From: Corinectria fuckeliana
Taxonomy: Eukaryota; Ascomycota; Sordariomycetes; Hypocreales; Nectriaceae
DNA length: 64,000 nucleotides
Direction of reading: 5' to 3'
NCBI GenBank assembly: GCA_019137255.1
Contig: WPDH01000004.1
Span: forward strand, 124,001 to 188,000
Shown here: piece by piece, positions 56,571-64,000 of the stretch
Layout: every line of letters begins with the position of its first letter
Numbering within the stretch: position 1 is the stretch's first letter
Program-made: the position numbers and the translations under genes
The notes under the pieces: model-generated
The model's input: the letters and a program-made list of their open reading frames with translations, nothing else
The model's database searches: none
What the model was told of the DNA's origin: nothing

Positions 56571-58104
56571 ATGGCGACCACCACAGAGCTTGAGCCTGGC
56601 CTTTCCGAGACGTACGAGCTCTCTAACCGCCCCAACAACGCCTCCACTGGCGGAGACGAACCGCCAGAGGCTCACTCAGACGCGACCAACGCAAAAGTTG
56701 ACCGGGTGACCCTTCTCAAGATCGCAAGTGCTGGGTTTTCATTCTTCGTCGCAGGCGTCAACGATGGTAGCGTCGGAGCCTTGGTCCCGTATGTCATTCG
56801 AGACTACGGCATCAACACGGCGATAGTCTCATCAGTGTGAGTGACGAGTGCAATCAGCCCCAAACCAATCGCTAACAACGTGGCAGTTACGGAGCCAACT
56901 TCATGGGATGGCTAGTGGGAGCAATGTCAAACACCCACCTCTCCCAAAAATTCGACCTCGGCTCAATGCTCTTGCTCGGCGCCGTGCTGCAAGTGGCCGC
57001 GCATGCCCTACGTGCTTGGGGACCCCCGTTTGTGCTGTATGTCATCACCTTCTGGCTGGCGAGCCTGGGCCAAGCCTATCAAGACACCCATGGCAATACG
57101 TTTGTGGCCGGCACCAAAGGCGCTCATCGCTGGCTCGCTCTGATCCACGCCATGTATATGGCTGGCTGTCTATGCGGGCCCTTCGTCGCGACAGCAGTGG
57201 CTTCTGCGGGAGAAACCTCTCACTGGTACTTGTTCTTCCTCTTCCCCTTAGCTATTGGCCTCGTCAATGTGGCTCTCGTGTTCGTTGCCTTTCGAGACAG
57301 CGTTGGGTTCAGGCGAAAGCAAGCCTCCAACGAAAACGCGAGCACTGTGGATGCAGAGCTGGCTTCAGCTCCAGAGGGGACCTCCAAGGACGACAGTGCG
57401 TCGAGTCTTATCAAGGAGACGCTGAAGACACGTAGTATGTGGCTACTCAGCCTCTTCTTCTTCTGCTTCCTCGGTGCGACCCTCACCGCCAATGGCTGGG
57501 TTGTGGAATACCTGGTCGTTGTCCGCGACGGGAACCTGTCACAGATGGGCTACGTCCCGGCCGGTTTCAACGGAGGATCCCTGCTCGGGAGGCTGCTTCT
57601 GGCGGAACCGACTCATCGATTTGGACCCCGAAAGATGATTTTCATGTTTAGTGTTCTGTGCATCGGTCTTCAACTTTTATTCTGGCTGTAAGTGCTTCTT
57701 TGACAAGAGAACAAACACCACGCTAACGCAGGTTAGGGTTCCCAACATTGTTGCGGCTTCCATCTCCATCAGCCTTTTGGGGTTCTTCATGGGACCCTAC
57801 TTTGCTACAGTGAGCCTTCCATCAAGAGCGTTCATGGCCTGAGATGCTGACGATTGTGTAGGGAATCTCGGTGGGCTCAAAGCTCTTTTCGCCTCGTATT
57901 TATTCCACGGCACTGGCTTTCGTGTTTGTGTTTGCGCAACTGGGCGGGTGCTTCTTCCCCGTCATCACAGGTCTCATTGCGGCCAAGGCGGGCGTGGCCA
58001 TCCTGCAGCCCATGCTGTGCGCCCTTTTGGCGGCAACTTCAATCAGCTGGGTGCTTGTTCCAAAGCCAAAGGACAGTGAGAATACGTCGCTTCATCGGGA
58101 GTAG
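56571..58104 (+). CDS. Major facilitator superfamily transporter (4 exons)
   Basis: Exons 56571-56836, 56887-57687, 57737-57809 and 57862-58104 encode 460 residues. Twelve hydrophobic spans are expected. The N-terminal 50 residues are hydrophilic, then SAGFSFFVAGVNDGSVGALV, a segment typical of the fungal sugar-transporter-like Bsc6/FucP group. YGANFMGWLVGA, LGQAYQDTHGNTFVAG and NGGSLLGRLLLAEPTHRFGP (the loop between helices 8 and 9) follow. A hydrophilic loop of about 40 residues splits the two halves (RKQASNENASTVDAELASAP). Introns are 49-52 nt with GT donors. The transported compound is unknown. No biosynthetic backbone gene lies next to it. Confidence 0.88.
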
Positions 58105-60018
58105 GACTGCGGAGGTGGAAGAGATGGTGGGACTGGAGTGTGATGTGGCACTGGCTAAGTGCGATTGGATGTGCCGGACTGCGCTGACATCTCAGCAAAG
58201 AATGACAGAAAGGGTGTCGATTACCCGGCAATCTATATGAACTGCTTTTCCGATAGTATCTGAAATTCTGAGGATGCTTCCCAGGCTAAAGATGAAAGAG
58301 GACCTCGGGTGTAAGGTGAAGACTGGAACAGTGGGCTGAAGGCGATATGGTCAACAGGCTTTCCGAGGTTAGAGCAGAAATATTCAACCTATCGTATTGG
58401 ATCAAGCGTATTTGCAACGTACCGATGTGGACTCATGAGCATTCATACTCAAATGTGCTAAATACTCTATTTGTCGTCCCTTCTTTGTAGTGATGAAGCT
58501 AACTAGATAGGGATGGCGGCAAAGGGTGTTGATAGAATATCACTACCATATTACACAATAGGACCTACCTAAGAGCAGGGGACCTTACCTTTGGTGCAGC
58601 GGTCTATCAATAGACGATTCCTTACTCTACTCACTCCTTGAGAGCTAATGTCTGCCCTTGCGACAGACGGATCGCGAGGGGCAAGGAAGGGCCCAAGAGA
58701 ATTGGCCGCGGGGCGATCAGATGCCATGTTATTTACCGAAGCATTTGGGAGAACATAGCTGACCGCCGCTGCCTGTTTGATTGTCTGAGGGGGGGTATTG
58801 GATGTGTCTGGCTCTTCAAGTGCCTTTCCGGAACCGATTCGACTGTGCGGACAAATACTTACTTTTCAAATGCCCAGACATGGGCCCAATAAGGAAAGGA
58901 TGGTAAGGGAAACTTTTGGATATCACCTACTTTTCGTCTGGTGTCGAACCATCGCTGAGTAGTCGAGTACTGTGATTAGACTGCTCAGCTTTCATGGCTA
59001 TACGAAGTACCATAAGTAAACAGGAAGAGTGAGTTGGCCTTGTCCAGACTGCAGATACTGTAGATTGCCCATTGCCTGTGTCCATGGCAAGTTGCTATTG
59101 GAACTCAACCAGAAAGTGAGAAGCTGCCTCTTTCATATCTGTCGGAATATGTGATCTCTAACGCATCCCGGATAGGACTGCCTCCAAGGAAGACACAGAC
59201 AACCTCTTGCCCTGTTCCACTCCGAGGGCTTCTTGTTCTGGATGCGAGTAACTACAAACAACATGGGGAGGCAGTGGGGTTACTCCAACATTCTATACCC
59301 TTTTTCTACCAACCGCATTTGTAGTCGGCTACAGGCAGAAGATATCGCCCTGGAACTGCCTCAGCCAACTCCAGTTATGAAGATAGGCATGCCACCCAGG
59401 AAAACTTGGAACCTGGAATGTGTACTCGGTAACAGAACTTCAAAACGCTTATGAAGTGCCCCAAGAGAACGAAACCAGAACGGAAACCAGCTGGGTGACC
59501 CTTTCAGCACCGTCTGGTTTAGGAATTCGAGCGCAAGCCTGTAGCTCGGGAACAGTGTTGACCGCTATTTCAGCTGGATTGCGACGCGACACACGGCAAA
59601 GACCATTCAAGCGGCGAAATATGCTTGTGACTTGTTGAGGAGGACGCAACTATCTTCGACTTGATGCAGAGGGTGCTAGTATTCTAGAGTACTATCGCGT
59701 TTGCATGAGGGAAATGCAGTTCAGTTTGAAGATCGAGCAATCGATTCAGTGAGAGAACGCACTTAATTGGAGCCAAACCTATAAGTTAGTGGAGATTTTA
59801 GATTAAAGTAAATATAGTTGAAACCATCCACAGCACTATGTCTTCCTTCACATCGAAGAGCCTTTATTATTGCATCACGGAATGTTACAACAAAACAAGA
59901 TTCTTGGTCATCAAATGGATATTAACCTCGGTCAAAATCATAATAATCACTATCATTCCGTCTCCAGCCAATTTATCATTCAAACGCCGGCGAGTCTCCA
60001 CGCAGCCTTCGTAGTTCA
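58105..60018. other. 1.9-kb gene-free stretch
   Basis: Only short unrelated open frames occur. No repeats, tRNA or recognisable domain fragments were seen. It lies between the 3' ends of the MFS gene and the P450 gene. Confidence 0.45.
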
Positions 60019-61401
60019 TCAATGCTCTCTAAACTTGACCTTGATGGAAAAGTCAACTGGTCGCCAATTGAACCAGCCGTCCTGGTGAAGCTCATATCCA
60101 GGATCGGCCATCTCAAACTCAACCTCCTTGATGAGCCTCGTCATCACAACCATTGCCCACAGCCACGCATAATGCTTCCCAATACACTCTCTTTTCCCAT
60201 TTCCGAAGCTCTTTTTCACTCCAGATGGCAGCTTCTCGTACGCCTCACCAACCATCCGCTCAGGTCGGAAAGCCAGCGGCTCGTCGAAGACGGCCGGGTC
60301 ACGATTGACTCCGGCGAGGACAATGATCATGGTCTGGTTGTGAACGACTTGGTACTTGCCACCTCCCAGGAGGACCGGGCCTTTGCTTTCGGTAGGAATG
60401 GGCTCGATGTTGAATCCAGGCGCAGCAAAGGACAGTCGCAGAGACTCGCGAACGATGCCTTCGATATACGGGAGCTGCGGAATATGTTCATACGTCAGAT
60501 CGTCAGACCCAAGGACTGAATCAGTCTCCTTTCGCGCAGTAGCAACAACACTCGGGTTCTTCGAGAGATAGTAAATGGCCGTGGCGATCAGACAAGGCGC
60601 TGTGCTACTCCCAATCGGCATCGAAACGATTTCGTCGATGACTTGCGAGTCGGTCAGCGCCGTGCCCGTCTCGGGATCTTTGGCTTTGAGCATAGCAGCG
60701 AGGAGATCGTTGCGGTCCGTGGGGTGCTCCTTGCGATACTCTACCAGCTCTGTCGCGTATGAACGCATTGTGGCCGTGGCTGACTTGAACTTGCTGCCGT
60801 AGAGCAGCCAGTTGAGGAAACTAGGTCGGTTGGGTCGCTTCATTGCTTCCGACGTGGCGTCCTCCATTGCTTTGATCATCGGGTGTCCATCTCGGCGTCC
60901 GAGGCAGTTGAGTCTGTGGCCGAACAGGACAAGAGTAGTGGCCTCGAGGTTCAGTCTGTTGAGCTGCTCCATCGCAGGGAACACGAAGTCGCTGCCAGCA
61001 TCCTTCCAATTGCGAATCATTTCGGTCGTCGTGTTGTTCATGTCGTTGAACCCTTCGGCGACGGCGCTCGGTGTGAGCTTGGGCGCAATGATGCGGTGGG
61101 CAGTTTCCCAGCTTGCCTCGTGGTCGAAGGCCGTGAAGAGGGCATCGTGCACAGCGTATCGGATCTCCACGATCGGGCCACCGACGTACTTCCGGAACCG
61201 CTTCTCATCGCAGAGTTCCTCGGCAAGAGCGGCGCCAGCGACGAAGACGATGGTGTGGCCGAGCACTTTGATCTGGAAGATCTCTCCGTACTTCTCAGCC
61301 AGGGCCTTGAGAGAGCCCCAGGTATTGTTTGGGTTGATGTCGCGGATGTTTCCCAGCAGGGGCAAGCCGGGCGGCTGAGGGATTGGTGTTGGAGATGCCA
61401 T
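60019..61401 (-). CDS. CYP505-like cytochrome P450 without reductase domain
   Basis: A single exon encodes 460 residues. The sequence resembles the haem domain of P450BM3/CYP505 rather than membrane-bound fungal P450s: it has no N-terminal anchor and starts IPQPPGLPLLGNIRDINPNN, with CDEKRFRKYVGG and DALFTAFDHEASWETAHRII. The ExxR motif is ESLR, PERF is FRPERM, and the haem loop is FGNGKRECIGKHYAW with the Cys ligand. The fused reductase typical of CYP505 is missing: the frame ends after KFREH with a stop. The I-helix reads SMPIGSSTAPCLIAT (about 259), lacking the acid of the usual AGxDTT motif. It must use a separate reductase or work without one. Start is the ATG at 61401. Substrate is unknown. 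Confidence 0.85.
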   Translation of the reverse strand: MASPTPIPQPPGLPLLGNIRDINPNNTWGSLKALAEKYGEIFQIKVLGHTIVFVAGAALAEELCDEKRFRKYVGGPIVEIRYAVHDALFTAFDHEASWETAHRIIAPKLTPSAVAEGFNDMNNTTTEMIRNWKDAGSDFVFPAMEQLNRLNLEATTLVLFGHRLNCLGRRDGHPMIKAMEDATSEAMKRPNRPSFLNWLLYGSKFKSATATMRSYATELVEYRKEHPTDRNDLLAAMLKAKDPETGTALTDSQVIDEIVSMPIGSSTAPCLIATAIYYLSKNPSVVATARKETDSVLGSDDLTYEHIPQLPYIEGIVRESLRLSFAAPGFNIEPIPTESKGPVLLGGGKYQVVHNQTMIIVLAGVNRDPAVFDEPLAFRPERMVGEAYEKLPSGVKKSFGNGKRECIGKHYAWLWAMVVMTRLIKEVEFEMADPGYELHQDGWFNWRPVDFSIKVKFREH

Positions 61402-61903
61402 GCTGCGGGTTGTTTCTGAATGGGAATGGAGAGGAAACAGAAGACACATCCCCCGCAGAACTTGGGTTTGACCGCCTTATGAGCTTGCTGAATGCCCAGT
61501 CAAAGGTAGCTATCTCGCTACCTGCCGCTGTCTCACGCTACTACAGCAAGCAAGTAAGACACGGCACGCAGTGCGAGGGCAGTGCGGTTCCCAATTGGCC
61601 GTGAACCTCCCGCTCGCTGCACATGTCTCAGTAGGGTGGAGATGTGCAACAAGTTGAAGTCATCGTGGTGGACTGTCGTGGTCTTCTAATAGGGTGGCTA
61701 AAACTCGGGCGGTTGGGCCCGGGACGAGCCGCTTCAATGAGGCGGGCTGAACATCCCTTGAGCCTGCGGATCATGCAGTATGCAGAAGCTGCATATTACA
61801 AATGGCGCGCTGCAATTGGGCTGGGGAATGGACAAGGACAGAGACGGCATAGCTCCAAGAAGATCGACATCAATAGTCTGACACCATCCATGCATCTCCT
61901 GCA
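61402..61903. promoter_or_regulatory. Upstream region of the P450 gene
   Basis: This 502-bp gap should contain the promoter of the minus-strand P450 gene and the 3' end of the neighbouring regulator transcript. No specific site was recognised. Confidence 0.4.
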
Positions 61904-63916
61904 CTACAGTAGCATGAAACTGTCATTCATCGACGTCAGCACGCTTCTATGCCACTTCATGTTGGCGTTCCCCTCCGTCTTTCGCAGCGCCCATAGATCC
62001 CTGACCAGGACCGAGAGGTGAGTCCAGATTGCAAGCCCCGATCTGTCCGCAAATCCCTCGATGCACTTTAGCATGCGATTCTGCGGCAAGGAATGGCACG
62101 TCTCGAAGGCTATGATGGCAATTGGCCACAGCATTGGCGAAAATGGCCGGTCGGTGCTCGTTCTTAACGCTTCGATGTGATGCAGGGATTGCTCGATCAG
62201 CGGCTGGACGTCCTCTATAGGTGCGTCTTTCACCGTGCGTTTCATGTAAATCAACGCGGCGAAGTAGTATGTGTAACCGTGATGGTACACAAGGTCGCAG
62301 TACTCTTTGCCGATGGACGCGTTTGGCTTTTTTGGAGCAGAAAGATACAGCTCAAGCTCCAGTCGGTCCAGGTTCTGAGGAGACCTCGCCGTGTGCTGGA
62401 CCGAGGTTCGGCCATTCGAGCGCTTGTCTTCCATCTGGATGGCCTTCATGGCGTTGAGGCATCGGAAAATGGACTGGGGCAGACCCAAAGACACATCTAG
62501 AATATACGGCCCCGGTTGTGTTGCGGGGTCGTAATGCAGTTCCCAGAAGGACTCCTCGTGGCCATCCAGCAGGAGCTGGGACTGGACGAGAGTCGCCATG
62601 CCGGTGAACATCTGGTAGATGACTGATGCTGATTCTGTCTGGTGCCAGACTTGAGGGCTGATGTGGTTTACCCATTCTACAGCCCCCCGGAAGTGAAGGC
62701 GCCAGAAAGGGGTGGGCATCGTGATGGCTTCGTTCAGAATGCACATGAGAAGGGACGCAAGAACGGGCACGCACTGGCCCAGATCATCGGACTGGATGTT
62801 TTGACCGAGATGGGTAATGCCCAGATTGTGGTGTTCCAGGGCCACGTTTTCGAGAGTGCGTCTAGAGTCCGGCGTGCTTCTCTGCAACAGATGGAACGCT
62901 GACGCCGAGCAGATGAGGTGAAACAGCGCAGTGGCGCCAGTCGACGACTTCAAGTCTGCGCGTGCCCCTTCGAGGGCGATGGGCATCATGATGGTGCGCA
63001 GGGGATTATGGATTCCCGGGACCGGGTTCAGAGCATCGCAAAGATGTAGCGTCCAGTGCTCCATCAGTCGGCACTGAAGACCGGGGTCGGGCAGGGCATC
63101 CAAGTGTCGCAAGGGCGCTTCGACACTGGGCATCCGCGTCTGATGATGGCCGTGGTTGGGGAGGTGGGCTGAGGGAGGTGAGTTGGATCGGCGCTGGGGA
63201 AGCCATGTGATGTCTTGGTAGCTGACGTCGAGGTCGGTGGGGGTTATCGGCGTCGACTCTGCAGATATCTCACAGCTGGGCACTATCGGACCGGGAGATC
63301 CGTCGTTTTGGGTGCCAGAAGCACTATCCTGGCCACCAAGCTGCTCTGAACGTTGTTGGGAGGGTGCATATGAGGCTCTTGAGGCGAGACCTTGGCCTAG
63401 GATTTTGTAAGAGTGATATAGTCGGGAACTTAATTCGCCGTCGGGGGGTTCATCTTCCAGTGCAGGATTTGGATGAAGACCGGGTGAGCTGGCTGTGTCA
63501 TGCTGTGGCGAACTCGACGAGGGCTCGCTAGATTGTCTAGTGCCTCGTGTCTCTTCTCGCGCGGCAGCCCGGTCGATGTGATTTTCGCGGGAGTCGAAGA
63601 CACTGCTCGCTGGCATGCGCCTCGCCCTCCTTGACGACCCCCCCAGCTGGAAATTGGATGGATCACGCACCGAGGTCCACGAGAGCCTGACGCCGTAGCC
63701 TTCACAGCTGGCTCCCGAACGCTGGCACCGGTTGCAATTTGGCCGCGTCTCGTCGCATTTGACATGCTTGGCTCTGCAGGTCCAGCACCCGGAAAAGGTC
63801 TTTGTGCGGACCTTTCGTCCCTGGGTGGAATCGACATCGGAATGGGAGCCCTCGTGCATGGTGTTTAGACAAGGGCCAGATAAAGTGACAGCCGCTGGAT
63901 TCATGCCGCGAAGCAT
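61904..63916 (-). CDS. Zn2Cys6 transcription factor with ARCA-like regulatory region
   Basis: A single exon encodes 670 residues. The zinc cluster is C-x2-C-x6-C-x6-C-x2-C-x6-C (GCWTCRAKHVKCDETRPNC, then NRCQRSGASCEGYG, about residues 44-71). A Ser/Pro-rich linker of about 200 residues follows, then a helical fungal-specific region (LMEHWTLHLCDALNPVPG, ALFHLICSASAFHLL, HHNLGITHLGQ, WRLHFRGAVEWV, ALIYMKRTVKDAP). The layout fits ARCA/acriflavine-sensitivity-type regulators. It lies 502 bp upstream of the P450 start on the same strand and may regulate it, but no target site is known. The first ATG is at 63916; a second Met five codons in is possible. Confidence 0.88.
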   Translation of the reverse strand: MLRGMNPAAVTLSGPCLNTMHEGSHSDVDSTQGRKVRTKTFSGCWTCRAKHVKCDETRPNCNRCQRSGASCEGYGVRLSWTSVRDPSNFQLGGSSRRARRMPASSVFDSRENHIDRAAAREETRGTRQSSEPSSSSPQHDTASSPGLHPNPALEDEPPDGELSSRLYHSYKILGQGLASRASYAPSQQRSEQLGGQDSASGTQNDGSPGPIVPSCEISAESTPITPTDLDVSYQDITWLPQRRSNSPPSAHLPNHGHHQTRMPSVEAPLRHLDALPDPGLQCRLMEHWTLHLCDALNPVPGIHNPLRTIMMPIALEGARADLKSSTGATALFHLICSASAFHLLQRSTPDSRRTLENVALEHHNLGITHLGQNIQSDDLGQCVPVLASLLMCILNEAITMPTPFWRLHFRGAVEWVNHISPQVWHQTESASVIYQMFTGMATLVQSQLLLDGHEESFWELHYDPATQPGPYILDVSLGLPQSIFRCLNAMKAIQMEDKRSNGRTSVQHTARSPQNLDRLELELYLSAPKKPNASIGKEYCDLVYHHGYTYYFAALIYMKRTVKDAPIEDVQPLIEQSLHHIEALRTSTDRPFSPMLWPIAIIAFETCHSLPQNRMLKCIEGFADRSGLAIWTHLSVLVRDLWALRKTEGNANMKWHRSVLTSMNDSFMLL

Positions 63917-64000
63917 GAGTAGGCCACGTCCTTGATCGGAGTTTTCAGTACATAAGAGGCGCCATCTGAAAAGTCGCCATCGTGCTCCACTGGCAGGCGA

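Noticed and set aside
58570..58650. TGGTGCAGCGG resembling a tRNA A box
   Set aside because: No B box or cloverleaf follows.
56571..63916. A secondary-metabolite gene cluster (MFS, P450, Zn2Cys6)
   Set aside because: No polyketide synthase, peptide synthetase, terpene synthase or other backbone enzyme is present, and a 1.9-kb gap separates the MFS gene from the P450.

Overview
The window is nuclear DNA of a filamentous ascomycete (Pezizomycotina, most like Sordariomycetes). The evidence is the many short spliceosomal introns (44-107 nt, often with CTAAC-like branch sites) and the gene families present: CFEM proteins, a Pth11-type receptor, Zn2Cys6 regulators, a GH71 glucanase, FET3/FTR1 and MUP-type permeases. 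No rRNA, tRNA, CRISPR array or intact transposon was seen. All exon coordinates were inferred by hand from splice signals and protein continuity. Left part, 1-8.9 kb: gene-poor and relic-rich. It holds a frame-broken hypothetical gene, two small secreted-protein genes (one clear CFEM protein), a triple-repeat cysteine-rich secreted protein whose start abuts a hexanucleotide repeat, a decayed proC-like gene, a 20-bp minisatellite, and an intact D-2-hydroxyacid dehydrogenase gene. 9.3-18.4 kb: a divergent pair. On the minus strand is a 2269-residue protein with a UPF1/ZNFX1-like helicase, an NF-X1 zinc-finger segment, a coiled coil and three CbbX-type AAA ATPase modules. On the plus strand is a 465-residue protein of a widespread, functionally unassigned fungal family with a possible RAI1/DXO-like nuclease motif. 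This pair is the best candidate for an undescribed system. 18.4-28.7 kb: two long gene-free stretches flank a BAR-domain protein gene and a cyclin H (TFIIH/CAK) gene. 28.7-40.6 kb: a CFEM-GPCR pseudogene, a Zn2Cys6 regulator, a mitochondrial dicarboxylate-type carrier with two micro-exons, an AhpD-like protein, mitochondrial succinyl-CoA:3-ketoacid CoA-transferase, and a MUP-type permease. The carrier and CoA-transferase suggest mitochondrial organic-acid/ketoacid metabolism. 42.9-64 kb: a double-chromodomain protein, the divergent high-affinity iron uptake pair FTR1/FET3 with a perfect GATA-type iron-regulator site between them, a LITAF-like membrane protein, a GH71 alpha-1,3-glucanase, a second MUP-type permease, an MFS transporter, a stand-alone CYP505-like P450, and a second Zn2Cys6 regulator. 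An unusual gene-structure signal runs through 30.7-47.3 kb: six introns in five genes appear to use GC instead of GT donors, against about sixty modelled introns in the window.
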